From: Mermis nigrescens | Taxonomy: Eukaryota; Nematoda; Enoplea; Mermithida; Mermithidae | Direction of reading: 5' to 3' | DNA: 64,000 nt | Assembly (NCBI GenBank): GCA_036768485.1 | Contig: JAVLUZ010000273.1 | Location: forward strand, 4,073,391-4,137,390 | In this document: one piece after another, positions 11,850-23,627 of the stretch | Layout of the letters: each line of letters opens with the position of its first letter | Position numbering within the stretch: the first letter of the stretch is position 1 | Notes under the pieces: generated by a model | What the model was told of the DNA's origin: nothing | The model's input: the letters and a program-made list of their open reading frames with translations, nothing else | Database searches by the model: none | Program-made: the position numbers and the translations under genes

Positions 11850-12970
11850 TCAGATGTGTATACGTAGACTCAAGCTACGTTCACTTCGCTTACTTAACCC
11901 GAATCTCAAGCTTATGCACTCACACGGGGGTTCTCGCCCTTTTAGGAGGTCGATCACCAGCCGGCGATTCGGGGGTAAGCGGCCCGGCCTATTCAAGGTA
12001 GCCCGGCCCTCTACGCACGCACCTAGTGAAACTTACTTATTTAACCCCTTTGAGATTAAGTACCTAATTAAAGTAAGTTCCCCGGAAACCTGATTGAGGG
12101 CTCAAAAAGATTATTATTTAACTTGTTTTGGACCGAATTCCGGTGCTTGAAAATATTAAGGGTTCCTAAATATAGTGTAGCACAAGGACAGAATTCAACA
12201 GCACGGAAATTCAACCGAGCCCAGCATCGTTAATTAAATAATTAATTTTTACAATATTTTTTGGACAGAAAAATTATGAAGCAATTAAACAGCGACAGCA
12301 TGGAGGATACATGCTGCCGACCGTCGTGTTATGATAATCGGGTAAAATCAAACAATGTAATTAAACAAGGGCACAAAGCCCTACCAAAGGCATACAACTG
12401 ATGCCAATTGGAACAAACACGAATGATTAAAAACAAAGCGTACGGCGAAAAGAAGCGTGCACACTACGCAGGAAAACTAACAGACGAGTTCTGCAGCCAA
12501 GCAGATAAAAAGGCACGTACGGAGTCTGCTCACGTACGGCAACGAAAAGAAAAAAAGATACGCTCAGCGCGGAAGCTGGCGGAGAGGCTCTCAGGCTCAA
12601 AAACAAATTGTAAAATGTAAAATCTTAAAGTGCCGTCAAAACTGCGCTTGCACGCAGTTTTAACTGACGCGGAAAAAAGAGGCGTAACAACACGAACCAA
12701 GAGATATGAAAAGGATCTATGAATACGACAATAGGCCTATGGGCAAAAGCTTACGGTAAAGGAATGTACAAACGAGACAGGCACAAATATGAGACACACA
12801 CATATGATCTTTTAACACACGTAAGATATGATAACACACATACCAATTCGTACTCAAGTCGCATTAAGCCCGAGTGCCCATTTTCCTATCCCGGATTTTG
12901 ATTGAAAATATGTGTGGGAATGGAATGAAAGATATGATATTTTTTAGGGGAAGGTGGTCCCGGGCGACTC
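11850..12970 (-). repeat. LTR-like segment of the Gypsy LTR superfamily
   Basis: Shares ttcctaaatatagtgtagca, the atttaacttgtttt block and an acagcacggaaattc region with the LTRs at 4269 and 17616, in the same order. Terminal TG...CA and a target duplication could not be fixed. The middle (about 11930-12010) is GC-rich and differs from the other copies, so this is a distinct subfamily or a damaged copy. Short frames inside (12408-12620, 12719-12901) have no recognisable similarity. Confidence 0.4.
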
Positions 12971-13097
12971 ACTTAAGCGTTGCGCTTAACGGTCGTGTAC
13001 GTGCGTATGGAAATTGAGCACAAGAATGTACATCTGGGGCAATCAATCGGTTTTTTTCATCTGTTTCAAAAAAACCCAAACTGATTTTTTTCCCAAA

Positions 13098-14866
13098 AAA
13101 TTTTTTCAGTGTAAAGTTTACAAACATAAGTATGGCACATACAAACGAGCTACAATCAAAGGGCTACAAACTGGCCCAAACCGAATTTATTTACACTCAA
13201 TGGGGATCAGATTTTTAAAGTTTACAATGTGGTGGACAGTGAAAAATACGTGTTTGTGCATATTTTTGTTCGCCACTTTCTCTGTGCAGAAGTCGGGAGA
13301 GGTCGAATAGGGTAAAAATAAAGTACTTTCTAAGGGGTGGCGAACAAAAATATGAAGTGAAGAAGTCGGGAGAGGTCGAATAGGATAAAAATAAAGTACT
13401 TTTTAAGGGGTGGCGAACAAAAATATGGACAAACACGTATTTTTCACTGTCCACCACATTGTAAACTTTAAAAATCTGAACCGAACGCCCCATTGAGTGT
13501 AAATAAATTCGGTTTAGGCCAGTTTGTAGCCCTTTGATTGTAGTACGTTTGTATGTGCAAAACTTATGTTCCGCAAAATATTTGATATGATTTACCAATT
13601 AAATACGAAAAACCCGTTTTTTTCGCCCATTTTACACCTCAGATTTCGAACTTTACACCCCCATAAACAACTCAATATTACGTGTTTTTGAACGCGGTTT
13701 GCTTTGACGTGTAGCCCTTAAAAGTTACTTTATTTTTGTCCATTTAAATTATCTTAACTCTTAACCGAAAAAGTTGGCTTAGAAATCTTTGACAGAATCT
13801 GTTTTTTTACTCATTCACTAGAGTGTAAAGTTTAAACCCCTGCTACTGTGTATTGATTGTAGAAATGTTTGAAGGTCAGATTCATTATTCTAACCTTACA
13901 GAGAACATTTTAAAAAAAATTCATCATCCGCGACGCTCTGGGTGGAAAAAATTTTTTCAGTGTAAAGTTTACACCTGCACTAATAACGCAATATTGATTG
14001 TAAAGAAACAAAATAAATTTTGACTTGTAGCGCTTAAGACGAGGCAGATTTGAAAGGTAGTTACGACGTTCTTTCTACTAAGTGGAGAATATGGCAGGGA
14101 AAAAATATTTTTTGTCTTAGACTCTTTACAATAAACCGCCTCTAAATTCGAAAATATTATTTTTTAAGAAAAAATAAAAAAAGTTTCCCCTAGATTTTTT
14201 AACCGTGTACCTTTTGAAACCAATCAGACTGCATAGAATGTAAAACTGAGTTAGATATGCACGGCCACACGAAAACTGTAAAAAACCGTCTAGTTTACAC
14301 TCCTGTGCAACAACCAATGAGTGTAAAGAACTTTTACGACCAGATTCGTAACCTACTAATTAGGGAAAACATTTTAAAAAAAATTCATCATCCACGACGC
14401 TACGGGCGGAAAAAATATTTTCAGTGTAAAGTTTACACTTGCACTAATAACGCAATATCGATTGTAAAGAAACAAAATAAATTTTGACGTGTAGCGCTTA
14501 AGACGAGGCACATTTTAAAGGTACTTACCACGTTCTGTCTACTGAGTGGAGAATATGGCAGGGAAAAAATATTTTTTTGTCTCAGCCTCTTTACAATAAA
14601 CCGCCTCTAAATTCGGAAATTTTACTTTTTAAGAAAAATTAAAAAAAGTCTCACCTAGATTTTTTAACCGTCTACCTTTTGAAACCAATCAGACTGCATA
14701 GAATGTAAAACTGAGTTAGATATGCTCTTGCACACGAAAACTGTAAAAAACCGTCTAGTTTACACTCCTGTGCAACAACCAATGAGTGTAAAGAAATTTT
14801 AAGACCAGATTCGTAACCTACTAATTAGGGAAAACATTTTTAAAAAAATTAGGCCCTACGCTATAT
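13098..14866. mobile_element. Foldback element A': centre and right arm
   Basis: 13098-13275 repeats 9030-9200 in the same orientation. The sequence then turns round a centre that is itself duplicated (agaagtcgggagaggtcgaa at about 13287 and 13362) and runs back as the inverse of 7722-9170. The arm holds the same ~466-bp tandem block twice. It pairs with the outer end at 7722 up to aaaaaaattnggccct. Non-coding. Confidence 0.65.
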
Positions 14867-15039
14867 GGAATTGAATATGTCTCTTGTATTTTTTTCATTT
14901 TTCAAGACTTTTGATCGTTTTTGAGTGATATTTCTAGAAAAAATATGTTGGTACTAAACCATATTTTATTTTTTGGATTTTTTTAAAATGTCTTTTGTCA
15001 ACCATTTTTTTTGATCAAATCCATATTTTTGACGTTACA

Positions 15040-15290
15040 GAATGGTTTTGAAAATTGTTTAGCCATAATCATATTTTTGATGTTCTGGGGTGTTCTGGAA
15101 ATTTTTTAATAAAACCCATATTGTTGATGTTTTGGGATGTTTTGGAAAATTTTTTTTCGTCAAACCATATTTTTGATGTTTTAGGATGTTTTGGAAAATT
15201 TTTTAATCAAACCCATATTTTTGATGTTTTGGAAAATTTTTTTCGTCAAACCATATTTTTGATGTTTTACAAATTTTTTTGTTTGTTGTA
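15040..15290. repeat. Minisatellite, catatttttgatgtt units
   Basis: About five imperfect repeats of roughly 40-65 bp built from catatttttgatgttttggg plus a T-rich spacer. The same units and the following sequence (atatcacgtgatatgttata) recur at 61936-62221. Confidence 0.75.
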
Positions 15291-15384
15291 GTCAAAGGGT
15301 GTCATATATCACGTGATATGTTATAGCTGATGGTATCTCCTATCTTATATCACTGCATGTTATGGCACAGACAGGGTATCTATA

Positions 15385-15720
15385 CCAAACCTATCTTATA
15401 GCATTGCCTATCTCGTAGCACAGGGTATCTTATATCCCATACTATCTTATAACATTGCCTATCTTGCAGCTCGGGGTATCTTATATCACTTCCTATCTTA
15501 TAGCATTGCCTATCTTGTAGCACGGGGTATCTTTTATAACGTTCTATCTTATAGCATTGCCTATCTTGTAGCACGGGGTGTCTTATATCACGTCCTATCT
15601 TATAGTATTGCCTATCCTGTAGCACAGAGTATCTTATATCACGTCCTATCTTATAGCATTGCTTATCTTGTTGCACATAGTATCTCATACCATGCCTATC
15701 TTATAAAATTGCCTATGTTA
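15385..15720. repeat. Minisatellite, ~50-58-bp units
   Basis: About six imperfect copies of a unit containing tatcttatagcattgcctat followed by cttgtagcacggggtatctt. The 102-codon frame over it is a by-product of the repeat. Confidence 0.8.
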
Positions 15721-15884
15721 TAGCATCATTTGGTTAAACCCGTATTTTGATGTTTCACAGTGCCGACCAATGCTATAACATATAAGAATGTACATAGTGT
15801 CGCCAGGCATGCTCCTCTTGGCCGGGGTATCCCTATACAAACAGTATAAACTAATTTTTGAAAAAAATAGCAAAAAATCGGCCA

Positions 15885-16120
15885 TCTCCTGAAATCGTGG
15901 AGGCTTATAGCACAGGGGCCAAACCCTGCTCCCACTCCTGCCCAGGGCCAATGGGTGCGTTTGTCGAAATTTCAAGATCGCTACGGCTCCTTCCCCCATT
16001 GGACCGACCTCGGCCCAAAATATCAGCCCACCAAATTTCATTATGCCGGAGCCAACCCGGCACAAACATACGAACATTCATACAAACAAACAAACTTTCA
16101 AAAATATATAGTAGATGAAA
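15885..16120 (+). mobile_element. Probable 3' tail of a non-LTR element or SINE
   Basis: A GC-richer island in AT-rich DNA (ctcctgcccagggccaatgg ... ccgacctcggcccaaaatat) ending in acaaacatacgaacattcat and then a short caaa/aaac repeat. Insect LINE tails commonly end with such acatacna repeats. No RT frame is attached, so if it is a LINE it is strongly 5'-truncated. Target duplication not identified. Confidence 0.45.
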
Positions 16121-16129
16121 GGGGTTCTG

Positions 16130-16678
16130 GGAATCAGGCAGATGCTCTGGCAATCCGCATACACATAATAAAGTTGACAGACCCCAGAGTAGTTTACCTT
16201 TAGTAAAATTCGGCGTTTCGACCAAAATCTTATCAGAACTTGTGGATAACATAAAAAACCCGCTCGTTTTATTTTAATTTTTTTACTAATGCTATTTATA
16301 AAAAAAGTATGGAAGCAATTATAGGCAGCTAAAAACATTCTGGGGGTCCGGCCTGGGGGAACTAAGTATATAAGAAAGGTACCTAAGATTCAATTCTGAT
16401 GAAGTCTCCCATGAACTATCAATTTGGGAGTCCGGATATCATACAACTATATTCTTCTGGAAGGCATCAACTCTTCAACTGACAAAAGATGTGTGATGCT
16501 GAAAAAATGAATCAGAAATTTTTTCTAAATACCCAACCTCGCATCGTATCGTTTAGGATATTTTAAATCGTCTGGGAAGCCTATATTTAGATAATCAAGG
16601 GAAGAAATTTTTAACCTCTCAGATTTCTCTAGAATGTGGCTGCCCATGTTTTATTCTTATAGACAGACATGTAACGGC
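16130..16678. other. No gene seen
   Basis: AT-rich sequence without repeats matching other parts of the window and without a convincing coding frame. Confidence 0.4.
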
Positions 16679-17615
16679 CAGGCACGTAGCTCTGGGGGAA
16701 TCCGGGGGTCCGGACCCTCCAAAATCCAGAATAAGCCGGAAAAATAGGACTTTGTAAGACACGATTTCCGAGACGGTCGACCAAAGTCATGATAAGTTGA
16801 AAAAGTTTCCCTAAAAATTTGATATATGGGTCAGTTTTTCAAGCTTAGAATCATGGCGACATTCATTTTTCATAAAAAACGAATATTTATCGAGCTAGTT
16901 ATCCAGAGTTTAAAAATTTGGTTATTTTTACGAAATTTTTGTACTTTTGTATAAACTCATTTTTCTACCGTTACACTGACAGAGCAGTAAAATTTGGTGT
17001 GATCATAGGGCCATATGTGATTGAGAAGAAAAATTTAAAATTAGAATTCTTTCGCATTTTATGCGCTTTACACAAAACTGTAAAGTCAAAATTTTAGGCT
17101 TTTTAAACATTTACATCAATCGTGCCTAGTCAGTCAATCTTTGAGAAGCACTAAAAATATATGCTGTGCATACGTGCGCACATGTTCCTAACATATATGT
17201 AAAGTTTAATAAAAATTGTGATAACTTTCTATACGATGTTGAACATCAAGTGAACAGTTTTTACCCATATTTTCGAAAAATTCATTTTATTGTTAATTTT
17301 GTTTGTGCATCATTTGATACCAAGCGGCAATTTTTGGTGCCAATTTAGAGTCATACATGGTCTTTCATAAATTCGTAGAATTAAAATTTTTGCCCGCTTG
17401 TTGCACTTTAAACAAATGTGTAAAATCAGATTTTTGGTTAATTTTTAAATTTTTTTGTAACATAAATTCAGCCCATGCCTCAATTTTCGAGAGGCACTAA
17501 AAATATTTATAGCGATTACATCTACACATGCCCCTAACCTACGTGTAAAGTTTTATAAAAATTGCAATACAAATTCTGTGAAAAGTGGAACATAAACTAA
17601 ACAGTTTTACGCAAT

Positions 17616-18675
17616 TGTAAATGTAGGTGCCCCTAACGTCTACGAATTCGACGTAGGGACTGGTACATTACCTTCGAGATTTACCTAGGTACGTAGGTAC
17701 TTAAGTCTACGCTTAGTGCTGGCCCCGATCGCGCGGCTCTGAATGGCTTTCGGTCTTTGGACCCTTACAGACCTTACGGCTTTGATCCCCTCAGCCCTAA
17801 TATTGCTGGCTGCTTCTTGTCGGGTGATCTCAGCAGCTACGCCCTAAGACCTAAGGCTACCTACCTAGTCTCGGTATTTGCCGCGGAGGTCAGTTGACCT
17901 ATCTCAAGCTCAAGTTGTTTAATTAACTTATTTTCAATCAGTGCCTGATCCGAAATGTTTTTGGTTCCTAATATGTGTAGCACGCTGAACAATGAAAACA
18001 ACAACAACGAGCTCTACGCTGATCAATCATCCTTAAAGATTAAATAATATTTTTGATCAATTTTTGGCTTGAGAAATAAATTATGATTTCCGAATAAAAT
18101 CAACTATCATACGAAATTTACCTATCAGTCCACTAAGATGGGTGGAAGTCCTTGACGTGGGTGATGTGGCCGACCTAACCCTCAGTATAACCAAAAACCA
18201 CTGGGTAGGTTTTCTATATTTTAATTCGACGCAGAATTCATGGCCTATAGCCGGACAACAAAAATATGCAAAAGAAAAACGAAAATGTACAGATTATACA
18301 GTCGAACAACCGGCCAACGAAAAAACCAACAGCCAGACTAAACTACAACGTTAAGTACACTGGCCTCAAGGACCATTACAGTAAAATAAACAAAGATCAA
18401 ATTAACGTAATACTGATAAGCTTTTATCTCAGATCAAATGTTATCGATTACACAAGCGGTATGCAAGAAACAATTACTATTATCATACACTTAACTCTAT
18501 GCTACCGGACAAGTATCTAAATGTTTTTTATTATTGAAAAATTGGGGAAATAATGGGAAGACCGAAGGCATAGCCCACAGTGCACTATCGTAGATAGCTA
18601 CTAGTATTGGCTATGTTATGGCTAACGCGAACTGCTAAGGCAAGTTCGCCTATACGTGTAACTCTCGCAGTTACA
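17616..18675 (-). repeat. 3' LTR of the minus-strand Gypsy element
   Basis: Starts TGTAAATGTAGGTGCCCC and ends CTCGCAGTTACA on the plus strand, 1060 bp. It matches 30892-31948 nearly base for base with scattered substitutions. On the minus strand it is preceded by the purine tract GTGGGGGAG. Confidence 0.9.
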
Positions 18676-18690
18676 CTCCCCCACGTATAG
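18676..18690 (-). promoter_or_regulatory. Polypurine tract
   Basis: On the minus strand ctatacGTGGGGGAG abuts the 3' LTR start TGTAAC. This is the position and composition of a plus-strand priming polypurine tract. Confidence 0.7.
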
Positions 18691-19478
18691 AAAAAAAAAT
18701 TTGAAACGTAGTGGAGAATTTTTTGGGGGTACACCATCAACACTAGCGTTGGCGACGCTCTACAACTCGACTCTCTGGCGTTCGCAACGCCACAACTCTG
18801 GCGTCCGCAACGCCTCATCCTGAGCGAATGTGAAAAACGAAAATGAAAAAGAACGAAAAAATAACAAATATCGATAACCGGTAACGGTCAACGCATGACC
18901 TCGTTCGCACTCAGGAAACTCTCGAGCAACACTCTCAATGGCGCTAGGGATAACTATATTGTTGCCCGAGTAATGATGAACTCCGGTCTTGGACAGCATT
19001 GCATAATATTTGATCTCGCTGCCCAAGTAGCCTCCTTCAGTCCCCGGGTAATGAGAAAAATCTTGAATTGAAAAAATTTGTAGATTGGGTGTAAATTAAC
19101 CCCTTGTCCGTTAAAGAGTTAAGGTACCATAATAGTAACACCGCTAATTGAGCAAAAGACAAATTAAAATACGGAATGATAAGGCAAGATTATGCTGAGC
19201 AAAATTAAAGTCACTGACGAGTTAAAACACGAGGTAACGATAAACACAAGAAAAATGGCAAATTATGCGAGATAACGAGGAAAAATACGAGCACCGTCAA
19301 AGAAAAATTTTTACAGCAAGAAAAAATGACAAGAGAAAAAATACACAGGAAATAAACAATACATGAAGTCCTGGAATCCACATCAGGACGAAAAACGAAA
19401 AAATTTGACGAAAAGCTGCTGGTCGAATTTGATGCCAAACGCAGAGTTCCAAAAAGTTCTGTACGTCGAACTTGAGAA
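18691..19478 (-). other. 3' non-coding region of the element, with three short hairpins
   Basis: No open frame continues here on the minus strand. A frame of 301 codons at 20116-19211 is a shadow of the ORF above it. Three 15-bp hairpins with 5-bp stems lie at 18747-18761 (agcgttggcgacgct), 18779-18793 (ggcgttcgcaacgcc) and 18802-18816 (ggcgtccgcaacgcc). Confidence 0.5.
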
Positions 19479-22154
19479 TTAATAGCGATCCTGATAATTG
19501 GCCTTCGAGCCATGCGGTTTTCCGCGACGTCGTTGACATTGAAAATATTCTTGGTCCGATTCAGGTTCGTGACGCGTATTCGAACGCTCGCGATACTGGT
19601 ATGGCGATTGCCTACGCCCGTACATATGTTGGCGTAAGCGCCAATGTGGATCGACTGGTCGATCATCGTCCTCAAAATTGTCGTCGTCCTCGTAGTCGTC
19701 CGCGTAACGACGCGGTATAGGTGGCGTCGGAGTAAATAATTGCTCCGGCGTAAAACCGTAAGTTTGTTCACGTGAAGGTTTGCGTGGACGCTGTTGTTGT
19801 TGCGTAACAGGCCACGGTTTTGGCAAAAGTGGACCGGGTCAAGGTTGTGGCTGATAGCCCCCGGTGGCTGGTTGACTTTGTTCCAACGGTGAGCGATACA
19901 ACTGGTCCCATTGTTGACGTTGACGGGATTGTGACCGGCCCCGATGAGTTCCGCGGTTTGACTGTGGCGGACGGCGGTATTCATAAGGCTGCTGCTGTTG
20001 CGAGCGCGACAGATGACCAGCATCGGCCTGAGAATACGCCTCGGAACGCTCACGCAATTCCGTGAATTGCTGCTGTTGCCGCGGTTGGGTCTGCGGTCGT
20101 GTGTATTGCTGTACATGTGGTTTTACTTGTGTCTGCTGTTGTGCTTGTGATTGTGAACGGTGATGCGTTTGCGCATAGCGTTGCCGGGATGACTGCGGTT
20201 CTTGCCGCCTTGATCCTTTTTGGCCTAAACGTGCTTTTAATTTAGCTGCAACTTCAGCTTGAACGAGTCTTCTGACTCGTTGTTTTTCCAGATTCTTTAA
20301 CCGACGCAAAGTGTGCTCGGATTTAGTATCGTAAAAACGATTCAATTTAGCCTTATGCTCGTCTTCTGACATATGACAAACTTCTGAAGACTCAGCAAGA
20401 GAACCGGTGGCGCGTAACTTCGTTGCACGCCTTGGCATTTCCGTTGCCAAATTTTCACGATCGCGTTGCTCAATCGTCATGCGTGTTCTACGCATGTCAA
20501 TTTGTGCCTCCAAAGAAAGATCGACTTCTGGCATATCAAGGCTTGCTGCGGATCCGCTCGGGTCCTGCGAGGATGCCTGCCGCCTTTCTCTTCGAATTTT
20601 TTCTAATTCGCCTTGAATTCGATGTTTGAGGTAAAATACAGATTTTTGCTGACCTCTGAAACGATTGAATTGAACCGGAACTTCGAGCGGCGGGTCGGTT
20701 GCTAACCGAATTTGGCGAATCATGTTATGTAAAACATGTGGACTTTTGATTCGCTTCGTCAACTCTGGGAATTCCGGGAAAGCCTCACTTGGCGAAGGTG
20801 TATAAGATTCACCAAGGAAAGCTACGCGCAACATGCGACGCAGCTGCTCCACCATGCGCCAACCTATTGCGGCATTGCCGTAGGCGTACGCAAAGAAGTG
20901 GAATTTTCTATCTAAAAATTCCAATAACGCCGTAGCGCGCATGACGTCAATTGTGGAGAAGATTGTCATGTGTCGATACTCCGAATCATATAATGATTGA
21001 AATTCACGGAAAGTATCGAAAATATCGACCATTTGACGCGTCGATATTAAGATCGGCGCTAGGTGATCTGGCGCTGGAGACATTCTGTGCGGATAGAATT
21101 CCGGACAAACCTGATGTGTAACGCCATTGATCACCTCGCTCGGTGCGTCAAGGTGCGGGTGTACGACCAAACACTTGAGCGGAACCTCGTACAACATCAT
21201 TCCGGTTGTGATAAAGAACCATATGCGCACAAAGTATTGGTCTGGATAAAATAATTGGTTAAAGATGCTCATTTTGCTAATAAACCGAGGTGCGGGCTCA
21301 CAATCGACATCAGCCAAAGGCTGTGCAATTGTAGACCACACTAAAGGACGCGAGGGCGAGTCGGTTGTAGCCGCGTACTGCAGATGTACTGCGTACACTT
21401 GGTCGAAGTACACTTGAGCAGTTTCGACCAACTGATCGTGCAAACGCGATCCTGCAACCTCACCCAAATAAGAACGTAACTCCTGCAATACGGCTGGAGC
21501 GATAATGCATGGTGGTTTGCGTGTCATATTTTCCATCATGGTGAAAAAATGCTGTATGTAGCGTGAGCGATTTTGCACTCTAGCGCTTTCGTTCGCGGAA
21601 ATACGTTCTCGAATGGCTTGAATGTGTGCAGGTATTGAGACTTCCATATTTGATGATTGGCTTTGAGTAACCTGTGGTTGAATATTTGCCACGGTACTAG
21701 ACACACCCGTCATGGCCATAGAAGCCGTAAAACGAGTATCAGGTGCCGACGTACCTTGTGGCACGGACTGAGACGCAACTTGCGTGTATAACGCTACTTG
21801 TGGTACTTTGTGTGCAGCTAGTGTGCGTTGTGGTTGTGGCAGAAAACCAATAATCTCAGTCATGATGACATCAGGGTCAGCTTCACGCTCTACCCAATGC
21901 GGCTGCAAAGTTGATAAAGGTGCAAGCGAACTGATGCCCAAGGGTGCTTGTTGGTCCGCCGCAAGCGATTGTGGGACAATTAATTGCAAAACGGTAACAG
22001 CCCCTTTTTGAGCCATTGCCGCGCGTGTTACACACGGTGGCAACAAGTTAGCTTGTCTTTCCGCCTCGGCGTCAGATAACGCCATCACTAAACGTTTGGG
22101 AGATGAATTGTCATCCTCAGTGGAGATCAATGGTTCTACATCAACCATAGGCAA
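19479..22154 (-). pseudogene. 892-codon ORF of unknown function, one internal stop
   Basis: The frame runs from ATG at 22154 to a TGA at 19841-19839 (771 codons) and continues in the same frame to 19479, so a single TGA separates it from a full-length product. The first ~200 residues are low complexity. Residues ~200-480 look globular (Trp-, Tyr- and Phe-rich, e.g. FHFFAYAYGNAAIGWRMVEQ). Residues ~500-640 are charged and probably helical. The C-terminus is Gln/Arg/Pro-rich with RS-like stretches, suggesting nucleic-acid binding. It starts 19 nt inside the end of the exonuclease ORF, so the two probably share one mRNA. I recognise no domain. It could be a structural or nucleocapsid-like accessory protein. 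Confidence 0.7.
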
Positions 22155-23569
22155 ATCGTAGGAGGTTCCGTGTCAGGCGCATGGACCGGGCCCAAAACTG
22201 GGTCGGCAACGGTCTGCGATTCCTGAGCATAGAACAATGGATTTTCAAAAACGTTAACGTGAGCCAATGCATCCGTTACAGAGGCAACGGTAGTGGCTGC
22301 GGCTATGGCCGCTGGCGGTTGCGGAGCTGGGCCATAAAAGTCCTCAACTCTGATTAACTCTTCGCCATTTGAATCAACTTCAGCGTCGGTAGCTGTGCTG
22401 GTCGACTGTCCTTGTGGTGGCTTACTAGTCGACAACGGTATACGCACTCTGGCTTTTGGGCCACTAGCCTTAATGTACAGTTCATCGCCTGTAAACGAAA
22501 CCGACATAGGTTTTCTATCGTCAGTAATGCGATTATTTTGCATGCACCCTTCTATCAGTATAAAAACATCGATAGTTATGAGGGCGTCCATCGCTAAATA
22601 ATGCTGCATGTCCCGAGTTAAGGGTAAGCTCCACGCCTGCCCAAAATTATCAGGCGCGTTCGGATCAATATACATGTCAAAAAAGAATTCAGCCAAGCGC
22701 TTTAACGAGTACGACTGCGCTTTAATGTGTAAACGACGAGTAAACTCTCTCGCCAATGGCTGAATATCGATAAAATTTGCAATGAACGGATCTTTCCAGT
22801 GCAGTTTATTACGAATCTCTGCATCCGGAATTGCCAAAATTTCCTCAAAAGTTGGCCCGTAAACATGGAAATACGCAAGTCGATCTTGCGTCGGGTCATA
22901 ACAAACCATATACACGTTAGGTAAACGCGTTTCGAGCAACTGGTGAAGCCCAAACGGAGGTTGCGGGAACTTTGCCAGGTCCCAACAGAACACATGGCCG
23001 TTCGCGCTCGCAACTTGGACGTAGCGTACGAATGGGCCATGGAGGTCCTGGTAAGTGGGACATAGTTGCTGAAAACGCAAGTCCCAGGTCTTATAATGCC
23101 TGCCTTTTCTGTCATTAACAAATTCAGAGTCGTAGCCTAAGAATAAAGTGCCATTTGTCATATTCGATGGCTGAATTAACGCCAAAATGGCGCCAAACAA
23201 CTTCTGGTCATTGGAGATTATGACAGTGGGTAGAAGTCTGTTCTTTGGTACACGAGGGGTTACCAAAGGAAATCTACCAAGCCTGTTCTCCCACCAGAGT
23301 TGTTGATCGTTAATACGCTTTTTGTGATTTGTGATTTTATGTGTTGCTTTATGCTTTATCCATTTTGCGGTAAGTGACTCTAAACCGCCAACACAACTAT
23401 TGTCATTTTGCGGCAGCGGGTCTGGTACAACCAAGCCCCGCTCCAAAGCCATATTGGTCAAAGCCGAACAAAACTCATCTAGGGATGCGGGATCACGCCC
23501 CTCAAATTTGCATTGGCGACCAGCTGCCTCCAGCAATGCCTCCTTGCTTGGGGTACCTTGTGCAGCCAT
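22136..23569 (-). CDS. DEDDy 3'-5' exonuclease (RNase D/WRN type), element-borne
   Basis: An intact 477-codon frame following integrase. Motifs of the family appear in order: DxE in GYDSEF (Asp147, Glu149), the second-motif Asp in YDPTQDRLAY (Asp229), and YxxxD in HYLAMDA (Tyr324, Asp328). The RNase D-like run-up SLKRLAEFFFDMYIDP ... WSLPLTRDMQ precedes the third motif. All four acidic residues and the Tyr are present, so activity is plausible. The family removes nucleotides from 3' ends of DNA or RNA. Residues 1-110 are an extension without a known domain, and 340-477 are Pro/Ala-rich. The start codon lies four bases after a good 3' splice site, and the next ORF overlaps its end by 19 nt. 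Role in the element (proofreading, trimming of cDNA ends, attack on host or rival RNA) is open. Confidence 0.85.
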   Translation of the reverse strand: MAAQGTPSKEALLEAAGRQCKFEGRDPASLDEFCSALTNMALERGLVVPDPLPQNDNSCVGGLESLTAKWIKHKATHKITNHKKRINDQQLWWENRLGRFPLVTPRVPKNRLLPTVIISNDQKLFGAILALIQPSNMTNGTLFLGYDSEFVNDRKGRHYKTWDLRFQQLCPTYQDLHGPFVRYVQVASANGHVFCWDLAKFPQPPFGLHQLLETRLPNVYMVCYDPTQDRLAYFHVYGPTFEEILAIPDAEIRNKLHWKDPFIANFIDIQPLAREFTRRLHIKAQSYSLKRLAEFFFDMYIDPNAPDNFGQAWSLPLTRDMQHYLAMDALITIDVFILIEGCMQNNRITDDRKPMSVSFTGDELYIKASGPKARVRIPLSTSKPPQGQSTSTATDAEVDSNGEELIRVEDFYGPAPQPPAAIAAATTVASVTDALAHVNVFENPLFYAQESQTVADPVLGPVHAPDTEPPTICLWLM

Positions 23570-23590
23570 GGGTCTGCAAAAGGAAAAACA
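23570..23590 (-). promoter_or_regulatory. Predicted 3' splice site before the exonuclease ORF
   Basis: On the minus strand TTTTTCCTTTTGCAG is followed by ACCC and the ATG. Polypyrimidine tract plus CAG is a strong acceptor consensus. It would allow a spliced subgenomic mRNA for the accessory ORFs, as retroviruses do for env. Confidence 0.6.
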
Positions 23591-23627
23591 TTAGATAATG
23601 GTACGGCATGTGCTGTTTTAGAGCCAT

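Noticed and set aside
11680..12093. 137-codon frame as a gene
   Set aside because: Runs from a diverged tandem duplication into LTR-like sequence and shows no domain.
15380..15688. 102-codon minus-strand frame with repeated CYKIGRDIRYPVLQDRQ
   Set aside because: A product of the ~50-58-bp minisatellite, which happens to be open in one frame.
19211..20116. 301-codon minus-strand frame
   Set aside because: Overlaps the 892-codon frame in another register and has the composition of a shadow of its Gln/Arg-rich C-terminus.
22136..23569. Exonuclease as a host gene
   Set aside because: It lies between integrase and PPT inside matching LTRs, lacks introns, and has a counterpart in the same place in another Gypsy family.
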